DNA from: Sialis fuliginosa
Lineage: Eukaryota; Arthropoda; Insecta; Megaloptera; Sialidae
Direction: 5' to 3'
Assembly: GCA_961205875.1 (NCBI GenBank)
Contig: OY540816.1
Location: forward strand, 9,496,701 to 9,560,700
Length of the DNA stretch: 64,000 bases
The translations under genes were made by a program, and so were the position numbers. Positions 1 through 13,008 of this stretch are shown here, piece by piece (within the stretch, counting starts at the first letter, position 1; each line of letters begins with the position of its first letter). The notes beneath the pieces were generated by a model. It saw nothing but the letters and a program-made list of their open reading frames with translations. It had not been told where the DNA came from and did not search any database.

Positions 1-1633
1 TAAATACCCATAATAATACGAGCTAGTTTGTAGTTTTAGTTTGTATAGATTAAATAACCTTTTTCAACTAAACAATTCCTCATATTATATGTTTTATCTT
101 TCTATTATGAAATGTTTTTATTTTAATCCTTCGTAGTCACAATCAATCTGAGAGATATATATTTATTTGGACGCCTTTAATTAACGGTAGCAGTGGAGAG
201 AATGACACTTCGTCTAGCCTCGTATCGCATGGTAGTTTTTATTTAGTAGTGATAAGTGTGTAAATTTTTTGTCTGATACAGCTAATTTTGTATAGTAGTA
301 TATGTAATAGTTGTAATCTTAGATTAGGAAAGATTATGAATACATAACAGCCAATGATAGTCCGCATATGAAAGTATTTTCAAAATTTTACGGCGGCCAT
401 CTTTTCTTAATTGTCATAATCGCATATTATCCCAGAGGCGTCAGTTGAAAATTTATAATATGCAAATATGCTTTAAATTACAATTGACTGTAGTATGTAT
501 GAGAGATGATAGTTCCAAATAGACGCTTCTCTGTTAATCAATTATCACTGAAATACTTTTAAAAACAATATAAAACATTTATTATTAATTAATTTTATAA
601 TTCAAAACAATTGATATTTATTTTAAAATCTAAATGATACGCCAATGACTCGTGGAGCGATATTGTAACAACGCTAGGTAATATGTTATTTGTCCTTTAT
701 CTTTCCTTGTCTAAAATTGTAATAGTATAATGTTCACAATGTGGCCAATGTAAAAAACATATTTGCTTATTGTTAGACACTGGCATAAAGCATGTAAAAA
801 TTTTATGTAACGAATGTTATTCTAATAAAAATTAATGGAAGATTAATCAAAATAAATATTAATATATTAAACGCATTACAATATGATTTTTGTATTTCTT
901 GTTAGTTGTTTGCAGTAATAATTTTTCGTGTAGACAGTTTTTCAAAACTTTTGAATAAATTACTTTAAAATTAAAATCAATATTAATTTTTTTTGTAAAC
1001 CTGATTTTTAACTTACGTATCCATGGAGTACATTGCGACCAATGAGGTACCTTAAGATATTGCGAATAACGGAGGGTTCATTTGAGTAAAGAAGAGAAAT
1101 AAAAATGGATGACACGTATAAAATTTTCAATGCAAATAAAATTCCTCGTAACATTACCATGATCAATAAAGTAGGTAATAAACAAATATAGCAGAGTAAA
1201 TACCACCTACGATATAAAATAAATATCCCGATGTTGAAATACCAGGTAAAGTTGATAAATATTAACGATACTTTTACGAATCAATAAGCAGACAGAACGA
1301 GTCTAACATAAAAGTTGACATAAAATCATCATATTTTAAGTAAACTTTGTGGGGAAGAAATAAGGAAGCATTCTTCTATTTGATAATAAATTTTCGTACC
1401 AAACAAGTAGGTATTTAAATAATATCAATATCCAAATAAACTAATAATTGAATAAACACACTGATATTTGTTATATTTGTTCAAAGGAAAATATTGTAGA
1501 TAATATCTTGTATAGCAAAGGTTGTTCGAGTTTGTTTCTATATTGAGTTTTTTGCTCGTTATTGAACTCAACTTTAATGGATATAAAAGTATCTAAAACA
1601 GTGAAAAAGGACCTGAAAAAAACAATGTAAATG

Positions 1634-2676
1634 GGGGTACAGTCAAATTAGCTGAAACTAAAGTATACGTATATCATACTTCAGTTCATTTATTATACTC
1701 GTACATACGCAGTTCCCGAGTTACATTGTACTTCCGTTTTAAACTGTATTCTCATAATTTTTTCAGATATTTGAATTCCTAACTTTTGGCCCTGAATAAC
1801 TGAAATAGTAGCTATTTTCGGATCTTGTGTACACTAAAACTTTTGGTCAGCAAGTCACGAACTATAAGGCCACGGAGGCAAATAAGGCCCACCTTAATTA
1901 AAAATGGTGTATTTCGGGTAATAAGTAATTTATATTAAAAAGCCTATGTTAATGGTAAACTTTGCTTTATTATTAATCTAAATAAGTAAGAAAATCAATA
2001 TTTCTTAAATGATTTTTTCATTTTTAAGACATCTTAAAAAAAGTGACTTTGGGCCTTATTAAACTATGGTGGTAAAGTAAGGTCACTTAATTATAATTTT
2101 ATTTTGCATGGGAACTTTTTATTTTTTTATCCATAACCGATGCTGCATCTACATATGTTATAGCAGTTGCTAAACTCTTGCCAGATGACGTTATTTCTTC
2201 GTTGTAGATAATTTTTTATAGAACTATTAGTAAATAAAAATGACATACCAATCTAGAATAAAATATCTGATCATAAATTGTAAAAAATAATAAAAATCCC
2301 AATATTTTTGATGAGCTTAATACGGTAAATTTTATTTTATTTTATATAGCAAAAACTTGAAAAACAATAGAAATCAACTTGTATCATAAACTTTAAGGAT
2401 CTAACTATTACCTGAACAAAAAGAAACAGAAAAACATAAAATTAAAATTATTTGTTGGTTGTTTTTATAAAAATGAGCATTCATCACCATCTCTAGCAAC
2501 AATCTCAGAGGTACTGAAAAGTTAGGGCGGTGAGAGACTAGTCTGTGTGTATTTAGCTGTGGAAAAGTATCTTCTATGTGTACATAAAAACCCAGACCGA
2601 TACAACTATTGTAAATGTGGCCTTATTTGCCGCAGTTACCTATCATACTTTAGTTTCAGTCAATTTGACTTTACCT
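1634..2676. mobile_element. TIR element, about 1.04 kb, non-coding
   Basis: The ends are imperfect inverted repeats of about 30 bp: AGTCAAATTAGCTGAAACTA near 1640 against TAGTTTCAGTCAATTTGACT near 2651. A second inverted pair inside (AAATAAGGCC at about 1879 and GGCCTTATTT at 2620) supports one palindromic unit. No transposase frame remains. Boundaries are approximate. Confidence 0.55.
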
Positions 2677-2718
2677 TAAGTTACATTGATTTTGAGTGGA
2701 ATCCTTTATACAAATTAT

Positions 2719-3435
2719 ATAAGGATGTATGGCAGGTATCTAATTTCAACGAGAAATAGTTGAAATTTGGAGAAGTTACTCCTTTATAAATCTTAAGTAC
2801 CCACACAAAATTTTAAAAGGTTTTACAACATAGTTTGAAAGTTATTATTTAAAAAAATTAACATGGGCTCTTATGGCAGAATGGTGTATTTACGGCTAAA
2901 GTCCAATAAAACACATAGTTCAAGCATCGAGAAAAATCTGAAATTTTCACAACACGTCACTTACATATTTAGCTACAAGTTTCTTAAAAAAATATACGCA
3001 TACAGAACTAAATTGTGAGAGAAAAAATAATTATTGCTGAAAAATATAAAAAAAAATGGCGTACTGAAATGTAATGATTTGTTTTTATTACATATTTTTT
3101 CATATATGTAAGCATATGAAGTACTAATATTATTATTTTCATTAAATTTGTATATGTTCCACGTATGTTCTAAATAGTGTTATTTAAAAATATTTTAATT
3201 TATGTCATTTATAACAATAAAATACTTCTTTTGTTTTTATATCTGACAGATGTATTCAGAATAAAATTTTTTCGTTTTATCAACACAAATATTATTTTTT
3301 TGGCTAAAATTCTAAAATAACAGTCAATAATGGGAAATAAGGTAAAGTGAATAATTCATAATTTGATTTTGATCGTTCATTGCATCTAGATTTACAATGT
3401 TTTTGGCTCAGATTGTACGTGCCATACATCTTTAA
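2719..3435. mobile_element. TTAA-type MITE, older copy (GGATGTATGGCA family)
   Basis: Begins AAGGATGTATGGCAGGTA and ends TACGTGCCATACATCTTTAA, an inverted repeat of about 17 bp. The whole unit is an inverted copy of 48517-49299, recognisable over its full length. The TTAA flank is preserved only on the right side. Confidence 0.8.
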
Positions 3436-5039
3436 GTATTTACTTCAATAGTCTCCCATTTATTGAGTACTGCATATTCAATTGCTCAAGCAGTACGTAT
3501 AACTAGCTGCAGCTTTAGGTAACTATGCATGTAAATCTAACGGATATGTATGTTATACGATACCTACAATTTTTATTTATACTGCATGAGTGTAACTAGG
3601 AAAAGGTGGAATACCTAACCGCACGTATGATTTAAAAGGGTTATAAATAAATAATATGGTAGTGTATCTATAATGTATCTATTGATATGCAAATTTCGTT
3701 TGTATTTGAGAAAACCAGGCCACCGCAATTTACATATGACTAACAATACTTAAGCTATGGTGTAATATTTTCTAGTGTAAATTATACCGCGTCTACACTA
3801 ACCAGACATTCGCCATAGTCGCTTATTTTGATGAATATTATACAAGCGATTGCTCGTGTGGACTACGGAAAAAATCTATCGAAAAAATTTGAGTTTGATA
3901 ACAGTTTCAAATAAAGTATAAATCTTTGATAATACTGCTTTTTTATTTTTTATTTTTCTTTAAAAATATGGAAAATATATAGGATTTAAAAAAAAGGAGA
4001 CGACATTTGGCGACTTTACCTTATATCTATGTATGCATTACAAACTACATCAATTTTGCCACATAAAAGTTTTATATTCAGATTATGTATAGTTAGTAAC
4101 TGTATGACCTTTCACAGTTGGTCTAACAAAGTTCATTTTTCTAGTTTTAATAATATTATAACCATAAGCTCTAGATAAAAACCTAGCATGATGGCGAAAT
4201 TGTTAACCATATTTAATAAATCCTGTTCGATCACAACTTTTATAAGTAGTTTGATGAGAAAACTTGGTAAATACCAAAGTTTGTTCTAAGAGTTGTCATT
4301 ATTTTAATATTCAGAAGTTAAAGTAGTTGAAATGGGTTGGTAAATTTATTTAAAAGTTATGTATTATAAATTTACTAAGATTCTAAGTTAATGTTTAAGA
4401 AATGTATTAGTGTATGTATTTTTTACTGATAAAAGCATTTATAATAAATACTTGTATAATAGAGTTACAGCAAATTCAAAATTGAATAGGATAATCTATC
4501 ATCCAAAACAAAATTCTGGGTCGAAGTAAATTTGGTGATAATGTGTCTGACGAAGATAAAATAATGCGTTTTATGTATTTTTTTCATTGATTAACTTTAT
4601 ACACTGACATAATTTTTGATCTAGAGATTTGAATATATGATTCCAAATGTTTTTGGCGCATTGAAATCGAATCAGATTCCCAAATTGCCTAATTACGTCA
4701 GATTTTCGAGATAACTTTACATAAAATTGGTAAAAATAACGATTTTTTTCGCCGATTTATAACAGTTTAAAGCTAAGTCTTTTAATGTTCATTAAAATAT
4801 TGCTTAGTGCTCAGATGGGGCAAAAAAATATGTCATCAGTTTTTTTACTTATATGTTTTCTATGATATTTGTATTAATTTATGTAAATCAATTTTATATT
4901 ATTATTAAAACATTTTATTATTTGTATTAAATTTTTAAAATACCAATTTTTAAAATTATTATTTTGTATATATATGTAAATGAGTAATATGAGACACAAA
5001 CGTAATATACAGGCTGATAAAACGTCTATAGGTACACCT

Positions 5040-5860
5040 ATATAAAAATGAATGTTTGTTTGTACCAGGCTTAAAGACTCGGAAACTACTGAACTGATTT
5101 CAATGCGGTTTTCATAATTGTTAGATCACTTTTCAGTGCATTGAAAACTTGAGATTTAACATCAAAAGACTAAAAAAATATTTTATCAAGTTGTGTTTTC
5201 TAATCATGAAATAGTAGAGAATTCTATACTTTACGGTTTCAATATTTTATTAATTTAGGTCACTATGATCACATCTCTTTAATAATTTAATATTTTGAAA
5301 TATACCTATTGTAAAATATTGAAATTGATTGATTGTTGCTAACCTATTTATTTTTTGATTTTCATACAAATTCTAAGACGGGACCTGGTGTTTCCTGGGA
5401 GTTTGAAAATATGATTTTACACGACTTTCTCAGTAACTACTGAACCGATTTTATTCTGCTTTTCAGTAATGGATAGGTTAAGTTTAGTTGTATGTATACT
5501 TTGTGGATATTTTGTGTAAATTTCATGAAGTCAGAAAAAAACAATGCGCGGTGAACCTTGTGTTGTGGGCATGTTGTGTGAGCATGTTGGGTAAGCATGT
5601 TGAATATTATAGGTCACTATGATTTGTGTAGATATTAACCCGGATGACACCGGGTCCAATGCGCTATTATAATTTAATAAAAGAAACAAATGATTCTGCG
5701 ACACATTTTTGGTAAATGAATTAATCAAATATAATTGAGAATTAAAGTCCACCGAACTATAAAAGCTTGCTACAAATGGATGCGGAGCAACAGCAGCAAC
5801 GTGCTCAAACACCGTGCATAGCCCAACGTACACAACACTGTGAACGGGGCCTTCAGTCAC
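5040..5860. repeat. Degenerate transposon-derived segment
   Basis: Contains two diverged copies of a motif common in insect repeats (ACTACTGAACTGATTT near 5085 and ACTACTGAACCGATTT near 5437), a short hairpin ACCCGGATGACACCGGGT near 5639, and tandem AGCATGTTG units near 5581. A 109-codon minus-strand frame here has no recognisable domain. Element type uncertain. Confidence 0.4.
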
Positions 5861-6849
5861 TCTCTTTCATTGTAAATGGTTGCGATTTTCAATTTTTTGT
5901 TCTACCTCATCTTTGTCCAGGCCCAACTAGAATTTAAACAGAAAAAATAAACAATGTTTAATTTTTTTAAATATCACTCGAATTTTGTATGTTTATTTTG
6001 GAAATTTTGGAAAAATATTATTGATGTTTTTATTATTTTTATTTATAATTAAATTTTCATGCTGCTGCATTCATAATTCTATTGTAATGTTATTTACACA
6101 GATATTTTACAATGATTCTATTTTCTATAAAATTGCTTAAAATAATTGTTTATTTTGGAATATTGTTTCAAAGGTTATAAGTTAAAAAATACACATAACT
6201 ATTGTATTCTATTATAACTAGAAAATCTAAGATAAAAGAATAATACAATTAAACAATGATTAAAAACACAGTTTTTTGTTTATACAATTCGAACACCCAA
6301 GACACAAAATTCCAATTATTTTTTTCATCTAAATTGAATAAACACTATTTTCTGAAATCATAATCGCAAGAACTATTATTGAATAATAATTATGAACTGA
6401 CTTCTGTAAAAAATATATTTTTCAAATAATATGTACATGAAGATTCTTCAAATGTTCCTTAAGTTACGATAATACAATGCCTAATAACATTGTTTTGATA
6501 TTAAAATATTTTTATCTAAAAATATTGTTTATTAACAGTAAGGTAGAATTTAAATTAGCTTATAATTAGAATATGTTAAACGAGATAGTAAAGTTACTAT
6601 TGTGTGAACTGTTTTCATTCGACCAAATCTATGCGAATTATATAAAGAAGTCAAGATTTATCACCATTATGGTTTAATGGAGAACATTAATTTTCACAGC
6701 AGATAGTAACTCTTTGGTGCCATTTAATAATAATGGGTACATATGTAAATGCCACATTATATACGTTATACACATCTATAGTAAAATGTTATGTTTCCCA
6801 TTACAAATGTCTGCATTTTATATAATAAAAAGTTAATAGTTTCTAAATA

Positions 6850-7815
6850 TACAGTGTGTCTCAGGATAGATGTAACAAGAGATGTAATGAATAATAAGAA
6901 AATCGAATTTCAGAATAGCTTAGAGGATCGAGCCCTGCTTGATGTAAAACTAACGTATACCAAAACTTAGATTTGGTCGTCCACAGGGTATTTCATAAGC
7001 AAATTTAAAAAAATTACCAAGAATAAAGCACCTTTATTTTTCAAGATTAGAAAAGTTGTTTAAAATGTAATTTGGCACCTCATACCTAATTTTAGAAATA
7101 ACTTTAAAAAATTTGAAATGAAACAAATTAAATAAATTGCATTTTATTTTGAACGATATCTACATTAAAAACAAACATTTTATCTTATTTTTTTAATATC
7201 TTGATTTTGAGCTTGTTTAGCATTGACGACAAATTAGAGATGATGAGATAACGCCAAGTTTGACAGATAGTCAATAACAACTATATAACGTGTCTTTATT
7301 GTTGTTTCCATACCCTACATTACTTTCACTTTACAATAAGGGTCGATCCAGACTATTGAGCCGGTCTCGGTCCAATCAAATATAAATAAATAATAATGAA
7401 ATCATTCACACTATAGGTATCGTTCAGGTCTTGGTCTAATCACGCTCTGATACAGTATTACTATACTGAATATTTGACTGGACCGAAACCGGACTGAGAC
7501 CGATTCGATAGTCTGAATCGACCCTAAAATATCTACTTAATTTATTGAAAGTGTTAATGTTTTTTAATGCTCTGAAATTCGGTATGGGATTACAATATTG
7601 CATTCTAAACAAATTTTATTAATTGATTTTTTTCATATTTAAAAAAATATAGGTAGTTTGTTCTTGGTTATGTTTACAATTTTGCTTAATTTTTTTTTTG
7701 TTATTACATTATTAATTTTACATCAAACAAGACTCGCTCTCCAAATGTCATCCCGAAATTAAAAAAAAAATTGTACACTACACCTCTTGTTACATCTATT
7801 CTGGGACACACTGTA
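6850..7815. mobile_element. TIR element of about 0.97 kb, TA-flanked, hosting a nested MITE
   Basis: Left end TACAGTGTGTCTCAGGATAG and right end CTATTCTGGGACACACTGTA are inverted repeats that continue for about 38 bp (TGTAACAAGAG inside). TA sits at both borders. No transposase frame. The GGGTCGATC MITE (7338-7526) lies inside it, so this element is the older insertion. Confidence 0.8.
7338..7526. mobile_element. Short MITE, GGGTCGATC family, copy 1
   Basis: A 189-bp unit with about 30-bp inverted ends: AGGGTCGATCCAGACTATTG at left and GATAGTCTGAATCGACCCTA at right. A second copy lies in opposite orientation at 52188-52400, with matching internal blocks (ATGAAATCATTCACACTATA here, its complement there). 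Confidence 0.85.
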
Positions 7816-8196
7816 TATGATATTTGATACTTCAATAATAAAGTTTTGCTTTTACGTAGTATAAAGGTCAAAGTTACAAATGAGTAGAGTAATATCAAAG
7901 ATGGTATAATTAACCTTATGAAATATCAAAGCGGAAAACAAATTACCACAAAAGGTGTGTAACTGAAGGAACTTTGTAAACATTTCATTCAGAACCATAC
8001 ATATCAGCAACTTCTGGTGAACTAACTTCAGGATAAATAACTAATTATTTTAGTTTAGATCAGACATGTTTAGGTTATTAGTTTACCTTCTTTAAAGTTT
8101 GCGCACCAATGCTGCTGGTATGTATACCAAGTTACAAAAGTCAGTTGACTATTTGTATAAAATAAGCAAGTACTACGAGTAAGCTGTGATATTTAC

Positions 8197-8378
8197 CTCG
8201 TCCGTGTCCGAGCCGAAGAGCAGAAGGTCGAATGGTATCGCGGCGACGAGGTCTATGAGAAACCAGCCTTTGAGGTAATGGACTGCGATGCGGCCCGGAT
8301 GAGATACGACCTCGTCCGAACCGTTCACGTAAGTTGTGCGAAAGTTGATTAGAATATCCACAATGAACGTTACGTCCA
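8197..8378 (-). CDS. sei: sei/ERG K+ channel exon: end of S2, S2-S3 loop and S3 (internal exon)
   Basis: Internal exon of an ERG-type (KCNH2/6/7, Drosophila seizure) voltage-gated potassium channel in the plasma membrane, where the family carries repolarising K+ current. It starts after a TTTTTCAG acceptor and ends before a GAG|GTAAAT donor. It is 182 nt: two bases completing a split Val codon plus 60 codons. The translation includes [17 protein letters not shown] (S2 and following), [19 protein letters not shown] (loop) and [16 protein letters not shown] (S3). This is near-identical to the same part of vertebrate and fly ERG channels as I remember them. The S2 and S3 acidic residues (VDV, VDI, LIDL, PFDL) that pair with S4 or bind divalent cations are all present. 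The exon is clearly richer in GC than its surroundings. S4 and the pore are not in this window. A palindromic repeat lies 29-34 bp upstream of the acceptor. Confidence 0.95.
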
Positions 8379-8406
8379 CTGAAAAATGTTGCAAGAATGT
8401 TAATGT

Positions 8407-8702
8407 CATGCAAGTCTTGAGGCTTCCGCGGTGATCTTGATATGGATCTTGGCTTCTGGGTGTAAGCCGCGTCGGTTTGGTCGTGTTATCGGCCAACGTT
8501 TCATCACACATTGCAGTGGACATCTTCAGGGCTCTTCTAAAGTGTACTTTAGAAGAGCTTTTTTCTTTAGAAGAGCTTTCTTCTAAAGTGCACTTTAGAA
8601 GAGTCCTGAAGATGTCCACTGAAATGTGTGACGAAACGTTGGCCGATAACACGACCAAACCGACGCGGCTTACAACCAGAAGCCAAGATCCAATATTAAT
8701 GT
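8407..8702. repeat. Foldback repeat beside the sei S2-S3 exon
   Basis: Two arms of about 110 bp in inverted orientation around 8555-8585. The left arm carries GTCGGTTTGGTCGTGTTATC and the right arm GATAACACGACCAAACCGAC. A TTAATGT direct repeat (8400-8406, 8696-8702) may be the target duplication. The left end CTTGAGGCTTCCGCGGTGAT is shared with the copy at 23278. Members of the same family lie at 41672 and 45690. On the minus strand the right arm, left arm and following exon are one continuous frame. Confidence 0.85.
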
Positions 8703-8889
8703 AAATATAAAAGATAGCACTATAGGCAACAACAGTATTTTTTGTTTTGCTGCTGAGATCTCGATTCTCCGGAAGTATTTTAAAACTGAATCCGTCCCCA
8801 AAATGCTTAATTAGCTCATATTATAAAATTAAAAGAGCCAATAATAACTTTTCTAGTAATATTTATGAAAATTTTATCAAACTGGCATT

Positions 8890-8955
8890 TTTAGGGTTCA
8901 GTAGAAAACTAAGAACCCTTATAGTTTCGCTCTGTCTGTCTGTCTATATAAATTT
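8890..8955. repeat. GGGTTC/GAACCC repeat with GTCT run
   Basis: Begins TTAGGGTTCAGTAGAAAACT and continues GAACCCTTATAGTTTCGCTC then (GTCT)n. This inverted GGGTTC...GAACCC start followed by a GTCT-type run is also seen at 14404 and 40470. Confidence 0.5.
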
Positions 8956-9311
8956 TATAACGATTTAGATGAAATTTATTATATACAGACGTAGATTGGT
9001 AACCCAAAAACAGAAATTATTATATTTAAAAAAAAATTGGATCTCTTTCCCATCGACTGAAAAATATATTCAATAATTTTTTTTTACTTAATTCATTGAG
9101 AGAGGTGTCTTTAGATAGGTCTCCTAAAGTACAACAGAAAATTATCTTTTGATTTTAACTCTTCAGTCACACAGAAATAATCTGAGAAAATTTCAGAATG
9201 TAGTTTTTAATTAGTACTTTTAATGAAAATTATAACGAACACTGTAACAAAAATAGTTTATGAAAAACTTTGAAATATCATTTTTATAAATCGTAGTAGT
9301 GAGAATGACTA

Positions 9312-9656
9312 GATTATATTATCAGAGCAACTGCTTTACATTGTTTCAAATTTGACGATTCTTTCTTTTATATCTTTTGTGTCGTAGTACTTATCATTTT
9401 GTAATCAAGTGTCCATTACTGCGGGCTTATTACTGGTTTTACTTTATCCATTACTGGAGAAAAAACATAAACAAATAAAAAGCTATAGTTTAAAAAAAAA
9501 AACAAATTATATTTGCGGACTTTGATAATTAAATTGATTCAATAAACAGTTACTTGTTTTATTAGTAATATGAATTACAAAAAAGAATTAAGCCCGTCAA
9601 TCACAAAAACAGTAAACCTTGCTCTTATAACGTCCATAACTGGTGCTTGTACCTTA
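9312..9656. mobile_element. TAAGGTACTGG-family MITE, 5'-truncated copy
   Basis: Homologous to 44213-44779, 55535-56070 and 60209-60740 from CATTGTTTCAAATTTGACGA to the right end CATAACTGGTGCTTGTACCT; the left terminus is missing. Confidence 0.85.
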
Positions 9657-10042
9657 TATGTAAATTTATTCTTACTTAATAAAATATTCAACTTCCAAAA
9701 TAAAATAATGTAGTTAATATTATGATTTAACAAAATTTTATTTACAAATGGAAGTCAGTGTTTGTGAAATATGTATCCAAATAGCAATCGGTTATAAATT
9801 TGAATAATAAAACAATACCACCAACTTGACAAATGTACGATAATATAAATTCTATTGGACATATACGTATTGGGAACTGTTATGAAATACCATAAATATT
9901 CAAACATTATGATTTTATTGATCTACTTAAACATTTAAAAAAGGTTAGGATTTTCATTATAATAAAATAATATTTTTTCACAAGGTGTCAAGGTGTATCA
10001 AAAAAGTTATGTAAAATTATATAAACACTGTAATGTATTTAC

Positions 10043-10199
10043 CTATTAAATCAATTACTACAATTGGATCGTCGGCATATTTTTTAGTTCCTCTGGATTT
10101 TGGGCTATAGTCCGGTTCATTTAATAGAAAAGCGGCAACATACGGAGTAAATATGGCCGTGTACATTACTAAAATCAGTATTAACCAATCCCATACACC
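10043..10199 (-). CDS. sei: sei/ERG K+ channel exon: S1, S1-S2 linker, start of S2
   Basis: Internal exon of the ERG channel, 157 nt (52 codons plus one base), between a TTATTACAG acceptor and an ATAG|GTAAAT donor. The split codon G|TG with the 8378 exon restores Val, as in the family motif DLIVD. Residues 1-26 form S1 (starts [20 protein letters not shown]). Residues 27-44 are the extracellular S1-S2 linker, whose [19 protein letters not shown] resembles the fly linker in length and charge rather than the vertebrate one. Residues 45-52 (IVVIDLI) open S2. The first residue is Gly where relatives usually have Ala. Upstream and downstream phases match the neighbouring exons, so no exon is missing here. 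A 596-bp TIR element begins 110 bp upstream of the acceptor. Confidence 0.95.
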
Positions 10200-10309
10200 C
10201 TGTAATAAGAGAAATTGTATTAACGATAAAAAATTGAAATATAATAGAAATGGAAATATATTTAAAAAATTGGATTCGGTTGAAGGAATTATTATCTTAA
10301 GAAAATAAA

Positions 10310-10905
10310 TACCGGGTGTTCCAGATCACCCGTCCACTATGTTTTACGCCCAAACTATTGAAGATAGAGTTTTATGATAAAAAATTTACTATATATATAT
10401 ATATCGACCCTAAAGAATTTCAGGAAAATATTTTCAATCCCTAAAACTCCCCCTTGGGGGGTAGTTTGAGGGGTACGAACGGTATATCCAAAAGTACATA
10501 GTTATAAAGATCATAAAAAAGTAAGAAACTTTTGTAAAAAAAAATTTTTCATACATTCAATTGTTTAGAAAATATGGCGACTTGTTTCCGAATTTTAGGG
10601 TTTTACTAAAAGTGCTCTATTTCGTTAAATATTAATGACATTTTATTTTTTAAATTTATTTTGAAAGTAGAAATAATGAACTTTCTAATGATTTATGATT
10701 ATTTGAGATTTTGATAGTTTAATAAATAATTCAAAAATTTTAAATACAATGATATATTAATTAGTACTTTATCTTAAAAAATATATTTAAATTAACAACT
10801 TTTGTTAAGAAAATTTAAAATTTAAAATTATAGTTTTTTTTTAAATAAAATTTAAAATAGTTTGGGCGTAAAACATAGTGGACGGGTGGTCTGGAACACC
10901 CGGTA
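10310..10905. mobile_element. TA-flanked TIR element in the sei intron before S1
   Basis: A 596-bp unit with about 50-bp terminal inverted repeats differing at one position: left CCGGGTGTTCCAGATCACCC, right GGGTGGTCTGGAACACCCGG. Ends coincide with TA. No coding capacity. It occupies most of the 995-bp intron between the pre-S1 and S1 exons. Confidence 0.9.
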
Positions 10906-11134
10906 CATGAAATTGTATTTTTATGAATTATTTGTTTAGGTACCTACTTAAAAATTTTAATGATCCAAATATTCTCATACATCAAACAGAATGAATACAA
11001 GATTCCAAATTAATTTTAATAAGCTTGTTATACCTATACAGAATATGAACATTTATTATAAAATATGAACATAAAAAAATACACAAAATATATTTTTCAT
11101 TATTTCCAATAAGAGATTTTTTTTAAATTATTTA

Positions 11135-11329
<195 letters not shown>

Positions 11330-13008
11330 TTAATATTTAAGTGTTAACTGAGCAGAATTTTTACCCAACTGGGTATTATAAATTACTTATTATTTTTCAA
11401 TCAAAAATTAACATCTTTTGGAGAATGAATTTATTCATACATTTATATTAATGCATCTAACTTATATGAATATGATAATACTTTGAGATGATAAATCAAT
11501 ATTAATTAACGTAAATAGGCCAACTAAATTAGTAAAGCAATCTATATGACTCAATCTACCATTTCCTGAATTTCATTACACATCAATATAATAGATAAAT
11601 ATTAATTTTGATTTTTATTATTTTTTCGTTAAAAGATCGATAAAAAATATAAAATATTCATAGCCCAATCATTTTAGATTTTTTCACGAAAAAACCGCCT
11701 CTATAATCTTTATACAGTCAATATATCAAAGCATTGTAAATATCGTTGAAATTGTCGTACATACATAAATGAATAAAAATTTTTAGATTAAAATCTTTAC
11801 CTCTTAGTAAATTAACTGAGCTAATTTTTTCCGGAAAATTATGGACTTACAAAGTAAAACACGTATTTAGAAATGTTTAAAGATTAAATCTGCTTCTTTA
11901 GTTCGAAAGCATCAGATTAGCTTCATAATACTTTTATAGATTTTATCTTTCATTTTCTAACAGTTTTTTGATTGCTAAGCATAAATCTTATGTAACGAAT
12001 AAAAAATAATTATTTTCGAAAAAAAAATATCGAAAGTACAGATTTCAATCTTTAAAATGCTTTTTCTGTCATATACGAGTATATAGAATTATTTTCACCA
12101 TAATAGGATTGAAAATTTTCCAGTATGCGAGAGTTCAAGAATATATGTATAAAATCGGAAAAAAGATACTAATATTTGCGACTGTGATAACATATCAGTA
12201 GGGGACATAAACCATATGTTCTTTGTCTGTAAACATTACGAAGGGGCCGCTAAACAATTAAGAGAATCTCTCATAAAAAATAAAACATTGCTCATATCAT
12301 TGCTACATTCGACATAGAAATATATCCTTAATATACAATATAAAGTTCAACGTCTCTCTGTCTGTCTATCCGTTAGTGCGCTTATCACTCGAGAACGATA
12401 TATCCGATTTACGTGGTTTCTTTTTTAATTCATAGGTACATTCTCTGGCCAGGTTATAGGCTATATTTCGTTACGTTAGGTAACATAACAACTAAGCAGT
12501 GACGATAATAGTAAATCAACTGCTTTTAGTCTGTTAACAATAAATCAGGTATGTTTATTTATATAACGCTTGAAAAAATTATTCAAAAATAATTTTTAGT
12601 GGGTTTGCAATAAACGTTTTTCATTAATTTTGGTTCTTCATAAATTAGCTTATGCTAATATAATTGATATATTTATAACTGACTTGAAGTTAAGTTATGA
12701 ATGATTAATAAGAGATTATTGTCATGCGTGATGACGTTTTATTTATATATGCTTATTAAATAATGAATGGTTTTTTTAAATTACTCTCGTTTTTAACATC
12801 AAAAATAAATAAAATAAAAACCTTAGATTCTGTCATAGCTGTTCACTAATTCAAGTAATGAATAGACACTAATTCGTAGTGGTACACTTTCAACTATTTC
12901 AATTAGTGAACATTCATTATGAATTAGTGATTTCTCACTAATTTAGTTTTAGATAGAACGTACAATGTAATATGTATATTGTATATATGTATATACATAT
13001 CGTATATA

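Larger units (their letters stand above)
1..8196. other. Non-coding sequence 3' of the last visible sei exon (intron)
   Basis: The next sei exon should encode S4 (repeated Arg every third residue) and I see no such frame here, so this is intron. It holds TIR elements at about 1634-2676, 2719-3435 and 6850-7815, and a degenerate repeat at 5040-5860. The rest (1-1630, 3440-5040, 5870-6850) is AT-rich sequence in which I see no coding exon or clear repeat. Confidence 0.7.

Noticed and set aside
5531..5860. 109-codon minus-strand frame
   Set aside because: Lies in degenerate repeat sequence, with no recognisable domain and no exon structure; it does not match the expected S4 exon.
8141..8413. 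A second minus-strand frame over the S2-S3 exon (Arg/His-rich)
   Set aside because: Out-of-frame reading of the GC-rich exon; the channel frame is unambiguous.
8477..8704. Plus-strand frame in the foldback repeat
   Set aside because: The palindrome gives the same peptide on both strands; no start context, splice sites or continuation.
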